Numbered from the stretch's first letter, positions 1-7,503 are shown. The stretch is DNA of 36,196 bases from Bacteroidales bacterium UBA1217 (GCA_002309335.1 DBXH01000040.1:1627-37822); one strand, 5' to 3'. Program-made: numbers and translations. Notes: generated by a model not told the origin, from the letters alone.

Positions 1-118
1 CCCCGCCGCTTTGCGGCACCCCTCTCTAAGAGGGGAGGGCTGACGCGGTCGGGGAATGGGAAACGGAAAGAACACACGCCCCTGTCCTTCGGACACCCCC
101 TCTAACTTAGAGGGGGAA
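1..118. repeat. Two tandem copies of a double-hairpin palindromic repeat
   Basis: Copy 1 has a small hairpin (GCCGC/GCGGC, 5-17), a larger one (CCCCTCT/AGAGGGG, 19-35) and then CTGACGC at 40-46. Copy 2 has GTCC/GGAC at 84-94 and CCCCCTCT/AGAGGGGG at 96-116. A purine-rich stretch (GGGAATGGGAAACGGAAAG, about 52-70) joins them. The same small-hairpin plus large-hairpin order recurs inside three genes of this window (near 1523, 9547 and, inverted, 32620), so this is a dispersed family and not just a local terminator. Copy 1 runs off the left edge of the window. Confidence 0.8.
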
Positions 119-129
119 ATAGAGAGGTC

Positions 130-157
130 TTTGACATATTGAAATTTAGGTAAATTG
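130..157 (+). promoter_or_regulatory. Possible promoter for the lptE transcription unit
   Basis: TTTG at 130-133 is followed 17 bases later by TAAATTG at 151-157. This resembles the Bacteroidetes TTTG / TAnnTTTG promoter but has short spacing and an imperfect -7 box. It lies just after the palindromic repeats and about 90 bases before the first start codon. Weak evidence from sequence alone. Confidence 0.3.
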
Positions 158-243
158 ATAAGGATTGTATTCTGACTTCAGAAAAAAACACTCCTGTACA
201 ATAAATTGGCTACATAGGCGTTAAATCTTAAAAGACTACGCAA

Positions 244-414
244 ATGGACAATAATATCAAAATGAAGATTGACGAGATTGTCAATGAGATAAGCGCCATC
301 AACGACCTGAATATCAAACACGCTGTGCTGACCTATATGGAACAGCAGGCAGGCTTTATGCTCTGGCAGATGGAGGATGAGAAACATATCGACAACGACT
401 CGCACAACGTATGA
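244..414 (+). CDS. Small hypothetical protein (56 aa) coupled to lptE
   Basis: An ATG at 244 opens a 56-codon frame ending TGA at 412-414. An in-frame TAA at 229-231 fixes this ATG as the earliest start. The product is acidic with no cysteine, signal peptide or membrane segment; it looks like one amphipathic helix with a run of Met, Gln and Glu in its second half. I recognise no family. The stop overlaps the lptE start as ATGA (411-414), the usual sign of translational coupling, and this is the best reason to think it is real. It could instead be an untranslated leader that happens to be open. Confidence 0.55.
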   Translation: MDNNIKMKIDEIVNEISAINDLNIKHAVLTYMEQQAGFMLWQMEDEKHIDNDSHNV

Positions 415-920
415 AAACGTTTAAAATATGTGCCGTTCTGCTCGCTGTGGCGTTGCTGGCTACCGGATGCAAAGGCGGTTATAGCTTCACGGGTGCGTCA
501 ATTCCGCCCAACGCTAAGACGATATCGGTCAGCACTTTCCCCAATTATGCCACTACGGTCAACCCGCAGCTGAGCCAGAAACTGACCGACGACCTGAGGA
601 ACCTCTTCGCCTCGCAGACAAGCCTCAATGTAGTGAACGGCGACGCTGACCTGCAGATTAGCGGCGAGATTACCTCCTATACTACCCGCGCTGCAGCTCT
701 CTCGGCAAACGACGATGTCTCGATGAACCGACTAACTATCACCATCAAAGTCAAGTTCATCAACAACTGCGACCCCGACGCCAATTTCGAACAGTCGTTC
801 TCGCGCTATAGGGATTATAACGCGCAGCTCAATTTCTCGTCGGTCGAGAACTCGCTGATGGGTGAGATTGTGTCGGAACTCTGCGACGATGTCTTCAACA
901 AGTCGGTGGTGAATTGGTAA
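411..920 (+). CDS. lptE: LptE family LPS-assembly lipoprotein
   Basis: The 169-residue product starts with a lipoprotein signal peptide and a lipobox ending at Cys20 (ATGC). It then shows the Bacteroidetes LptE pattern: a YSFTG segment, a stretch on the order of TISVSTFPNYA, PQLSQKLTDDLRNLF, and a DLQISGEITSY strand. In the known family LptE is an outer-membrane lipoprotein that plugs the LptD barrel and helps deliver LPS to the cell surface. The gene overlaps the upstream 56-residue ORF by ATGA and lies about 50 bases before the DUF2723 gene. LptC and LpxD of the same pathway are encoded in this window at 27280 and 28555. Family assignment is from recognisable motifs and length; the partner LptD is not in the window. 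Confidence 0.85.
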   Translation: MKTFKICAVLLAVALLATGCKGGYSFTGASIPPNAKTISVSTFPNYATTVNPQLSQKLTDDLRNLFASQTSLNVVNGDADLQISGEITSYTTRAAALSANDDVSMNRLTITIKVKFINNCDPDANFEQSFSRYRDYNAQLNFSSVENSLMGEIVSELCDDVFNKSVVNW

Positions 921-969
921 CGGGGAACGCCGTGTGTTTGCGGGGAGCGTTTTTGAACGGGTAACGGAA

Positions 970-3474
970 ATGGATTTGAAATTAAATATTCAAAATTGTC
1001 TTGGATGGCTTACCGGTATTGTGGCGACGGCGGTTTATCTACTCACGCTCGAGCCTTCGGTGAGTTTCTGGGATTGCGGCGAGTTCATAGCCACCTCCTA
1101 CGGCCTTGAAATCGGCCATCCGCCTGGAGCACCTCTCTACCAGCTCCTTGCCCATTGCTTTATGCTCCTGGCTGGCGGCAACGTCGCGATGCTGCCTGTC
1201 TTGAGCAACGCTCTCTCGGCACTTGCTGGCGGCGCTACTGCGATGTTCCTCTTCTGGACGCTCCTGCATCTCCTTCATAATTCGAAATTCGGCATTCGAA
1301 ATTCAATAGTCGCTGCCGAGGTCGGCACTTTCTGCTATGTGCTGTGCGACACAGCTTGGTTTTCGGCTGTCGAGAGCGAGGTCTACAGCCTTTCTATGCT
1401 TTTCTCGTCGGCTATAGTGTGGGCGATGGTGCGTTGGAGCGAGGAAAGTTGTTATTCGGACTTTATGGTGAGAGTGCGACATTCCCCGGCGCTGTTTTGC
1501 CACACAAAAATCAGCTCTACGCGCTCCACAGGAGCTTGTACCCCCTCTCCGAGAGGGGAGGTTCTGACGCAAATTGGGCGCGGTGGCGGACGTTGGTTGC
1601 TGCTTGTGTCGTTGCTGCTTGGGTTGTCGGTCGGTGTACACCAGTTGAGCCTGCTTACGGTGCCTTTCATCGTGCTGATTTATATCTTCAAGCGCCGCAG
1701 GGTGTCTGTCGGCGGTTGGCATAAACGGCTGGCAATGTGTCTGCTATACTTTGTCTTGGGTCTTACACCCTATGCTATTATCCCTATCCGTGCCGCTGCC
1801 AACCCTCCTATCAATCAGGGTAATCCAAGCACGTTGCAGGCATTGAAGGCCTATTTCTCGCGCGAACAATACGAGAAGGCTCCGCTGATTTATGGCCGCT
1901 GCTTCAACTCGCCGATTGTGGCTTACAAGGATGGCAAACCTGTGTATGCCAAAGAGATGGATATGTTTTTCCCGCGTATGTGGAAGTCGCACGCCAACGC
2001 CGAACTATATTATACCGACTGGTGTGGCCGCCACGGGAAGATGGTTGAAGTGGACGGCAGGGAGTATTATAAGCCCTCGTTTGGTGACAATCTTGTTATA
2101 TTTGGCGGCTACCAGCTCGGATATATGTATCTGCGCTATCTGATGTGGAATTTTTCGGGCCGCTACAACGACCGTCAGGGGTTCGGCAATTTTCAGAAGG
2201 GGCAATTCATTACGGGCATACCGCCTATTGACAAGCTCTATGTCGGCACGGGTGCGCGACAGCCGGAGGCGATGCCGACGGCGGGCAACAACAGATATTT
2301 TATGCTTCCGCTGATTCTAGGCCTCATCGGGCTCTTTGCTCACCGCCGCCGCAACAAAGGCGGTTTCTGGCTGGTGATGACGCTGTTCCTGATGGGCGGC
2401 ATCATTCTCTCCATCTATCTGAACCATCCGATGTATGAGCCACGCGAGCGCGACTATGCATACGTTCTTTCCTTCTACGCCTTTGCTATATGGATTGGCA
2501 TCGGCGCCGCTGTGTTGCTCTCCAAGGAGTTTCGCCGCAAACGGTTGGGGCAGGTGATGCGTCCGCTAATAGTGATCCTTGTCGTCGGCACTCCGCTGCT
2601 TGTGGGTTGCCAGAACTGGGACGACCACGACCGCTCGGGGCGCTACATAGCTCACGATGCCGCTGCCAATCTGCTCAATTCGTGCGACGAGAATGCCATC
2701 CTCTTCACTATCGGCGACAATGACACTTTCCCGCTCTGGTATATGCAGGAGGTAGAGGGTTTCAGACGCGATGTGCAGGTGGTGAATATCTCGCTGCTTG
2801 GTGGCGAAAGCTACTGCGAGTCGACCAAGCGCCAGATGTTCTTGCAGGGGCGAGATCTCCTTGAAGGTGACGAGTGGCGTGCCTCAGGCCCTTATGGACG
2901 TATGAGGATGATTGTAAATAACAATTGTGGTGAGCGTCCGGTCTATTTCAGCCGCTATGCCCGCCGTGAACGCGGTGACGCCTTTGCCGGAAGGCTGCAG
3001 CTATGCGGTATGACGTATAGGCTGAGCGACACATTGTCGGTGGATAGTGTTGATGTGGAGCGCTCGTATCGGTTGATGACCGAGTCGCTGAAGTGGCACA
3101 ATGTTGAGGATGTCTATATTGACGAGATGTCGAACGGTTTTTTGATGCAGTATTGGAATGCCGCTCTGCTTACTGCCGAGAACCTTGCCGGTAGCGGCGA
3201 TGAGGGCAAAGGACTTGAAGTGCTTGACGCTACCTGTGCCGCAATCCCCGCCGAGGTGATGAAAAGTCCGCAGCTGATGTATGACTTGGCCCGCGTTTAC
3301 GGCTTGTGTGGAGCGGCAGACAAGCGATCGATGTGGCTCGCACGCTCACGCGATGCACTTGCGCAGTTGTTTGCCTACTACAACACTATGTCGCCAGCTA
3401 TGCAGCAGTATATTCCCTATACCTTAGCCCCACTCCTGGAGCTGGCAGAAAAACATAGGGCGAATAATTATTGA
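970..3474 (+). CDS. DUF2723 (GT117-type) polytopic membrane protein
   Basis: I start this 834-residue protein at ATG 970; a GTG at 934 would add 12 residues that do not resemble the family. The N-terminal signature FWDCGEF (33-39) followed by an EIGHPPGAP segment marks DUF2723, a GT-C-fold glycosyltransferase-like family (CAZy GT117). Later family landmarks include the SREQYEKAPLIYG segment, a WNFSGR segment and GDNDTFPLWYMQEVEG in the periplasmic half. Several hydrophobic segments precede residue 530. A natural substrate is not established; transfer of sugar to protein or lipid is inferred from the fold. Two stretches look foreign: residues about 103-113 (AATTC-type repeat) and about 162-207 (double-hairpin repeat), both between membrane segments. 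The stop overlaps the convergent SprT-like gene by 7 bases. Confidence 0.88.
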   Translation: MDLKLNIQNCLGWLTGIVATAVYLLTLEPSVSFWDCGEFIATSYGLEIGHPPGAPLYQLLAHCFMLLAGGNVAMLPVLSNALSALAGGATAMFLFWTLLHLLHNSKFGIRNSIVAAEVGTFCYVLCDTAWFSAVESEVYSLSMLFSSAIVWAMVRWSEESCYSDFMVRVRHSPALFCHTKISSTRSTGACTPSPRGEVLTQIGRGGGRWLLLVSLLLGLSVGVHQLSLLTVPFIVLIYIFKRRRVSVGGWHKRLAMCLLYFVLGLTPYAIIPIRAAANPPINQGNPSTLQALKAYFSREQYEKAPLIYGRCFNSPIVAYKDGKPVYAKEMDMFFPRMWKSHANAELYYTDWCGRHGKMVEVDGREYYKPSFGDNLVIFGGYQLGYMYLRYLMWNFSGRYNDRQGFGNFQKGQFITGIPPIDKLYVGTGARQPEAMPTAGNNRYFMLPLILGLIGLFAHRRRNKGGFWLVMTLFLMGGIILSIYLNHPMYEPRERDYAYVLSFYAFAIWIGIGAAVLLSKEFRRKRLGQVMRPLIVILVVGTPLLVGCQNWDDHDRSGRYIAHDAAANLLNSCDENAILFTIGDNDTFPLWYMQEVEGFRRDVQVVNISLLGGESYCESTKRQMFLQGRDLLEGDEWRASGPYGRMRMIVNNNCGERPVYFSRYARRERGDAFAGRLQLCGMTYRLSDTLSVDSVDVERSYRLMTESLKWHNVEDVYIDEMSNGFLMQYWNAALLTAENLAGSGDEGKGLEVLDATCAAIPAEVMKSPQLMYDLARVYGLCGAADKRSMWLARSRDALAQLFAYYNTMSPAMQQYIPYTLAPLLELAEKHRANNY
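1276..1306. repeat. AATTC-type repeat inside the DUF2723 gene
   Basis: The 11-mer ATTCGAAATTC occurs at 1280-1290 and again at 1294-1304. Read in frame it gives HNSKFGIRNS, just after a hydrophobic segment. A related AATTCAAAATTC tract lies in the MBOAT gene at 34011-34047. The text differs in base pattern from the flanking coding sequence, which suggests an inserted simple repeat. Confidence 0.65.
1455..1590. repeat. Palindromic repeat inserted in frame in the DUF2723 gene
   Basis: A small hairpin GCTCC/GGAGC (1523-1535) is followed by CCCCTCTC/GAGAGGGG (1542-1558) and then CTGACGC (1564-1570), the same order as at 1-46. The upstream part begins GTGCGACATTCCCCGG, resembling the approach to the copy in the ABC-ATPase gene. 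The reading frame crosses it without a stop and gives about 45 residues rich in Ser, Thr, Arg and Gly between two membrane segments (AIVWAMVRW before, RWLLLVSLLLG after). In the family those two segments are separated by a short loop. Exact borders are uncertain. Confidence 0.75.
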
Positions 3475-4154
3475 TTTTCCGGAATTATCGGAGCGTTTCC
3501 GCTGACCAGATATGCCATTTTTGTCGTCTGCTCGACGCAACGGTACCTTGTCCTCCTTTTTTCAACCACCTTGAAAACAAGCCCGGGTTTGTTTTTAAGC
3601 CTGAACAAGGTGTCGACGGGCAAGTCCTTGAGTAATATCTCCGATGCCGTGGGATTATCGATTTGCCGCAATTGCCGTTCCAGTTCTTCTCCTGCGGCGC
3701 GGTTGAGTGGGATGCGTGAGATGTATTTCTTGAACAAGGGATAGACTACGGGCGGGAAATGGCCGTCGTTGAAATACTGGATTAGCAGGTTGCGGTATTG
3801 CTGCTGCCATTCGTGGCCGTGTGCCTGCACGGTGCGGCCGTAGGCTTTGAAGGTCTCGAGGTGTGCCATTTCGTGCAGCAGCACAAGGAGGAAAAAATGA
3901 GGCGAGAGGTCGCCGTTGACGCTAATCTCGTTGTAGTTGTGACGTGGCTGCGGCATACGGTAGTCGCCAAGCTTGGAGGTGCGCTGGCGTGAGATGTGGA
4001 AATGGACGGAGTTGGCGTTGAGGTAGTTGAATATGGGTTCAACCGCCGACGGAGGCAGATAGCGTGCGAGTGTCGCCCGGTATTGTTCGGCTTTATTGTC
4101 CGAAGTAGGTTGTTGTGGCATCGGGAGTGGTTGTTTGCGTGTGGTTTTCGGCAA
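3468..4154 (-). CDS. SprT-like zinc metalloprotein
   Basis: The protein (228 aa from the first ATG) carries HEMAH at residues 94-98, followed by a GRTVQAHGHEW segment with the likely third ligand His112. This is the SprT/SPRTN gluzincin arrangement HExxH...H. SprT-like proteins are DNA- or ribosome-associated metalloproteins; the substrate here cannot be told. The C-terminal part is basic and may be a nucleic-acid-binding extension. The start is uncertain: the first ATG (4154) overlaps the upstream lipoprotein gene by 62 bases, and a second in-frame ATG at 4121 (Met12) would cut that to 29. The 3' end overlaps the convergent DUF2723 gene by 7 bases. It is the last gene of a likely operon from 7232. 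Confidence 0.8.
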   Translation of the reverse strand: MPKTTRKQPLPMPQQPTSDNKAEQYRATLARYLPPSAVEPIFNYLNANSVHFHISRQRTSKLGDYRMPQPRHNYNEISVNGDLSPHFFLLVLLHEMAHLETFKAYGRTVQAHGHEWQQQYRNLLIQYFNDGHFPPVVYPLFKKYISRIPLNRAAGEELERQLRQIDNPTASEILLKDLPVDTLFRLKNKPGLVFKVVEKRRTRYRCVEQTTKMAYLVSGNAPIIPENQ

Positions 4155-4287
4155 AGGTAGGGCAGTTGCATTTGCGGCTTTTGCGGTGCTTGGACATATT
4201 AACGTTCTTGCGACTGCAAGATGACAGCAGCAACATAACGACCACTAGGGCCGCCGCGGTTTTCATTATGGTCACGCTACGTTTCAT
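4093..4287 (-). CDS. Small Cys-containing lipoprotein (64 aa)
   Basis: A hydrophobic signal peptide with lipobox LSSC (Cys24) is followed by a 40-residue basic tail containing KHRKSRKCNCPTF, then a Thr-rich end. The CNCPTF motif looks conserved-type but I cannot name a function. It starts 26 bases after the stop of the Cys-motif/carboxypeptidase-regulatory gene and its last 62 bases overlap the SprT-like frame, so it is probably read in the same operon. The convincing lipobox argues that this is a real gene and not a shadow of sprT. Confidence 0.65.
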   Translation of the reverse strand: MKRSVTIMKTAAALVVVMLLLSSCSRKNVNMSKHRKSRKCNCPTFAENHTQTTTPDATTTYFGQ

Positions 4288-4313
4288 ATCTGCATAACGC
4301 CGAAAGAGAAGAT

Positions 4314-5018
4314 TTATTGCGGGAAATGTTTTATGCGGTCGGCGTCGATGCGTTCACCGCTTTCGGGGGCACCGATTTCGATCATAGGAGTGCGGAATCT
4401 CGGCATACCGACAATCATTACAGGAATTCCTCCCAATACAGTGGCAGTCTTAAGCAAAACAGCGGCACCGATAGATAGGGTGTCGGTGTCGAGGTTTAAG
4501 GTTGTTTTTTGTGTGGCGTATCCGATATACGCAAATTCAACCGTGTATTTCCCTTTGGGTGCTCGTATGGTGAAGTTGCCGTCAAAGTCGGTATTCCCAC
4601 CAGTGATTGTTTTGCCGTCTTTGTCTAACAGTCTAATGCTTGCAAATAACAATGGTTCGCCGGTTTTACTATCGATTATACTGCCTTTGAAGATGCAGGT
4701 GTCCGATGTCGAGGGGTTTGTGTCGGATATGGTTTTGGTGTGTCTATGACTGTCGGGTATAACATTCTGTGCCGCTGCGGTGAGTGTGCCGCCAGAGATG
4801 CCCAGCGCTAGGCCGGCGACTACGGCGGCTTTGCCCATAGCGGTGCGCAAGGTCAGTTCGCGTTCCAGATACTGCAGCTCGGCTTCGCATTGCGGACAGG
4901 TACCTTCGCATTCGCCTGTGTAGGTGCATTCCGGAATGTCGAGTTCAATTCCGTTCTCGCTGGCGATATTGCGGCGAATCTCTTTCAGCTCCTTGCAGAT
5001 ATATTTTCCTTGATTCAT
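4314..5018 (-). CDS. Cys-motif N-terminus, membrane segment and carboxypeptidase-regulatory-like domain protein
   Basis: The 234-residue protein has three parts. Residues 1-55 form a charged, helical region with Cys31, Cys37, Cys41 and Cys44 (C-x5-C-x3-C-x2-C in CTYTGECEGTCPQCEAE). Residues about 64-85 form a hydrophobic segment rich in Ala and Gly. Residues about 107-195 match a CarboxypepD_reg beta-sandwich (FKGSIIDSKTGEPLLFASI start, GNTDFDGNF and KYTVEFAYIGYATQK strands). The likely topology is cytoplasmic Cys domain, one membrane pass, periplasmic sandwich. The four cysteines could bind metal; that is inference. The gene overlaps the upstream permease by 4 bases (ATGA), so the two are probably translated together. 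Function unknown. Confidence 0.75.
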   Translation of the reverse strand: MNQGKYICKELKEIRRNIASENGIELDIPECTYTGECEGTCPQCEAELQYLERELTLRTAMGKAAVVAGLALGISGGTLTAAAQNVIPDSHRHTKTISDTNPSTSDTCIFKGSIIDSKTGEPLLFASIRLLDKDGKTITGGNTDFDGNFTIRAPKGKYTVEFAYIGYATQKTTLNLDTDTLSIGAAVLLKTATVLGGIPVMIVGMPRFRTPMIEIGAPESGERIDADRIKHFPQ

Positions 5019-6241
5019 ATTTTTGCCCTTTTTACGGTAAATGCAACAACTATTGAAGATAAGAGTGTGACAACGAGGAAGGTGGATATGAAGTCGACAA
5101 GCCGCATTGCCACAGGGAAGGCGTCGACGATGGCATTGGCGCCCAGTTTTACGATGCCAAAATGCTGCTGCAAAATGCAGGTTATGAAACCCAGCACTAA
5201 TCCCGAAACAACGCCAACGAGGGCTATCAGCAGCCCTTCGGTGAAGAAGGTCCGTCGGATCTGGCTGCCGTCCATTCCGAGTGCGCGCATTGTGGCAATA
5301 TCTTTCCGCTTGTTGATTATCAGTAGCGAAAGCGATGCGATAAGATTCAGGGTGGCGATGAGCACTATGAGCGAAAGGATGAGGAACACTCCGAGCCGTT
5401 CGGAGCGGAATATCTTGTAGTAGAGCGGTTTCTGGTCGAAGCGGTCTTTCACGGTATAGCCGTCGCCAAGTATGCTTTGAAGCTGTTTTTTGATGCGTTT
5501 CAGATGTTTTGTGTCGTTGACGCTTACGGCAAGCGAGGTCACCTCGTCCGGAGCATACGACATAAGATGGCGCACAAGGTTGATGTCGGCAACGACATAG
5601 AGGTTGTCAATTTCTTCCTGTATGCGGAACGCTCCTGCCGGATAGGCGTAGCCATTGTTGAAAGCCTCGTCAATCGAGAAGCCTATTGAAGTGGTGCCGC
5701 GCTTGGGAATATGGATGGCTAGCGGGGTGTTGGTCATAGAGTTCACGCCCAGCCGCACCATAATGTTCCATCCCATAAGCAAGAAGTCTTGATAGATGGT
5801 GTCTGCACCGTCGTAATAGGCATCCTTTAGCAGATATTCGCCTTCGGCAATCATCGTGTCAAGTCCGCAGGAGTGTCCGTAGCTTTCGTCCACCCCCCGC
5901 AGCTGAACGATGGCTTCGGCCTGACGCAACGTTATCCAAGCATTTTCCTCCACAATCTGCGATACGTTGTCGACGCCAGGTGTTTTTATGATGGCGTCGT
6001 AATCGATTGTAGACGTGTGAAATGTTTTGCCTTCGGATGGTTCAATCATCAAGTGAGGGTCGAAGATGTTAAAGAGCGACTGAGTCAGCTCCCCGATGCC
6101 GTTGTATACCGACATAACGACAATCAGCGCCAATGTGCTGACAGTGATGCCGATAAGCGAGATCCAAGAGATGAGATTGATGACGGTCTTCTCCTTTCGG
6201 GAGAACAGATAACGACGTGCTATGAAAGTAGAAACCTTCAT
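5015..6241 (-). CDS. LolC/LolE-like FtsX-family ABC permease
   Basis: The 408-residue protein begins with SxFIARRYLFSRKEKTVINLISWISLIG, the typical start of LolC/E-type permeases: a membrane segment at about 22-46, a large periplasmic domain to about 275, then three membrane segments with the RKDIATMRALGM coupling helix. Such permeases work with an ATPase (LolD) to extract lipoproteins from the inner membrane; no ATPase is adjacent, so the partner is encoded elsewhere. Its ATG directly abuts the rbfA stop (TAAATG) and its own stop overlaps the next gene by 4 bases. A place next to rbfA is a common Bacteroidetes arrangement. Lipoprotein release is the likely role, by family. Confidence 0.82.
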   Translation of the reverse strand: MKVSTFIARRYLFSRKEKTVINLISWISLIGITVSTLALIVVMSVYNGIGELTQSLFNIFDPHLMIEPSEGKTFHTSTIDYDAIIKTPGVDNVSQIVEENAWITLRQAEAIVQLRGVDESYGHSCGLDTMIAEGEYLLKDAYYDGADTIYQDFLLMGWNIMVRLGVNSMTNTPLAIHIPKRGTTSIGFSIDEAFNNGYAYPAGAFRIQEEIDNLYVVADINLVRHLMSYAPDEVTSLAVSVNDTKHLKRIKKQLQSILGDGYTVKDRFDQKPLYYKIFRSERLGVFLILSLIVLIATLNLIASLSLLIINKRKDIATMRALGMDGSQIRRTFFTEGLLIALVGVVSGLVLGFITCILQQHFGIVKLGANAIVDAFPVAMRLVDFISTFLVVTLLSSIVVAFTVKRAKI

Positions 6242-6622
6242 TTATTGTTTCAGCAGATTCTCGATGTTTTCAATATAGTCGAGCGAGTCGTCGAGATAGA
6301 ATTCAAGGTTGGGGATGATTCGCAGCTGCTTGCCTTCGCGCAATCCAAGCCTGCGGCGTATGTCCGCGCTATGTTCAAGTATGGCGTTGATAACAAGTTG
6401 TTTGGTGGCCTTTGTGCCTTCGGGTGTATCGTTAGTTACAGGCATATTGCCGAGAGGGTAGATGCTTATGTGAGCGCGGGCAATGGAGAGGTCGCTTGTC
6501 ACGCGTACCCTTGTCACCGTGATAAGAGAGTTGCCGATGGCAGGCTTCATCTCCTTCAGGAATATATCGCCGAGGTCTTGCTGTATTAGTCGGGCAATTT
6601 TATTTTGGCGTGTGGAATCCAT
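6242..6622 (-). CDS. rbfA: Ribosome-binding factor A
   Basis: The 126-residue product has the RbfA layout: N-terminal RQNKIARLIQQDLGDIF helix, a central VTRVRVTSDLSIARAHISIYP strand region, a helix with AILEHSADIRRRLGLR, and the final PNLEFYLDDSLDYIENIENLL. RbfA is a KH-fold protein that binds the 30S subunit during 16S rRNA 5' end maturation and is needed for cold adaptation. The length is normal. It starts 19 bases after the stop of the beta-barrel gene and runs straight into the LolC/E-like gene. Confidence 0.92.
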   Translation of the reverse strand: MDSTRQNKIARLIQQDLGDIFLKEMKPAIGNSLITVTRVRVTSDLSIARAHISIYPLGNMPVTNDTPEGTKATKQLVINAILEHSADIRRRLGLREGKQLRIIPNLEFYLDDSLDYIENIENLLKQ

Positions 6623-6641
6623 TGATGTTGTTCAGATAAGG

Positions 6642-7232
6642 TTAGAAACGGAATCCCAAACGGATGGGAACAAAGCAGGTCTGCTGGGTATAGGCGAATG
6701 CCAGTTCTACGTATAGGCTCAGATAGTTGCGTTCCATATTGCGGTACTCGTAGCGGAAAAACCAGTTCAAGCCCGTCGAGAGTTCGATGTAGGGATCGAT
6801 GGTGTTGCCGTAGGGCGAGTCGGCCATAAGATACGACACACCGGCTTTGGCACCCACCATTGGCGACCACTCGACGTCCAACGGTCTGTAGTCAAAGTCG
6901 ATAAATCCCATCGGGCAATGCCAGCCGTTGGCGAAATTGGCCTTAACGATGTCGCTCGGCGCAATAACCATATTGTAACCCAAACCAAGACCAACGAAGA
7001 AATCCTGCTTGATGTTCACACCGTTGATGATGTTAACTCCCACAGCGTGTTGCAGGTCGCTGATATAGTAGCCGTAGGCACCCTCTTCGCCCAGGTTCAT
7101 CATAAAAGGCATATAACCCACTTCGGCTTTGAACATATACTCATAATCGGAGCGGTCTTGACGGAATTGGGCCGTTGCAGGCATCGAAACAGCCACAGCC
7201 ATTAATGCTAAAAGTATCTTTATTTTTTTCAT
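6642..7232 (-). CDS. Secreted small outer-membrane beta-barrel-like protein
   Basis: The 196-residue product has a signal peptide (MKKIKILLALMAVAVSMPATAQF, cleavage after Ala-Gln or Ala-X-Ala near 21), alternating aromatic/polar strands and a terminal Phe, as in small outer-membrane barrels. I recognise no specific family. It is the first gene of the minus-strand operon that includes rbfA, with a good Bacteroidetes -7 box upstream at 7287-7294. Function unknown. Confidence 0.75.
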   Translation of the reverse strand: MKKIKILLALMAVAVSMPATAQFRQDRSDYEYMFKAEVGYMPFMMNLGEEGAYGYYISDLQHAVGVNIINGVNIKQDFFVGLGLGYNMVIAPSDIVKANFANGWHCPMGFIDFDYRPLDVEWSPMVGAKAGVSYLMADSPYGNTIDPYIELSTGLNWFFRYEYRNMERNYLSLYVELAFAYTQQTCFVPIRLGFRF

Positions 7233-7286
7233 ATTCAGAGATTTACTATTCGATAATTAAATCTGTGCCCTTGCACATACAAAATG

Positions 7287-7294
7287 CAAATTTA
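7287..7294 (-). promoter_or_regulatory. Bacteroidetes -7 box for the barrel/rbfA operon
   Basis: On the minus strand this reads TAAATTTG, an exact TAnnTTTG match, followed by C as is common. It implies a transcript start near 7280 and a leader of about 50 bases. No clean TTTG -33 element is visible at the usual distance; the upstream stretch is a T run. Confidence 0.55.
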
Positions 7295-7315
7295 CAAAAA
7301 AAAATCAGAATAATG

Positions 7316-7343
7316 TTTGTTTCGAAAAAAATGTGTATTTTTG
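7316..7343 (+). promoter_or_regulatory. Promoter candidate for the DUF4836 operon
   Basis: TATTTTTG (7336-7343) is an exact TAnnTTTG match and TTTG lies at 7316-7319, with a 16-base gap, shorter than the usual 19-21. If used, the transcript would start near 7350 and carry a leader of nearly 290 bases that includes the 11-bp tandem repeats. Confidence 0.5.
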
Positions 7344-7426
7344 CAATCGGAAATCAAAAAAACGCGATATCCTGAGTCGGGGATGCAGGTTATCAATTGT
7401 CACTACCGAAAAACGCTTAGCCGGAA

Positions 7427-7503
7427 TTGATCCAGGGGAGACCTAGAGTTGACCCAGAATTGACCTAGAGATGACCCAAGGTTGGTTCAAGGTAGACCTA
7501 GAG
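7427..7503. repeat. Seven tandem 11-bp units upstream of the DUF4836 gene
   Basis: The tract divides exactly into seven 11-base units with consensus TTGACCYAGAG: units start at 7427, 7438, 7449, 7460, 7471, 7482 and 7493. Units 2, 3, 4 and 7 are closest to consensus; units 1, 5 and 6 are more diverged. The period is about one helical turn. It lies between the promoter candidate and the DUF4836 start. Confidence 0.85.

Noticed and set aside
1..118. Ordinary rho-independent terminator
   Set aside because: The stems are terminator-like, but the same double-hairpin order recurs inside coding genes, so a dispersed repeat explains it better; a terminator role here remains possible.
934..969. GTG start for the DUF2723 gene
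   Set aside because: The added residues (MFAGSVFERVTE) do not resemble the family's N-terminus, while ATG 970 does.
5873..6589. 238-codon open frame on the plus strand
   Set aside because: Antisense to the LolC/E-like gene and rbfA, which are well supported.
7427..7503. CRISPR or iteron origin
   Set aside because: The 11-bp units have no spacers, and no replication-initiator gene, DnaA-box cluster or AT-rich unwinding element is evident beside them.
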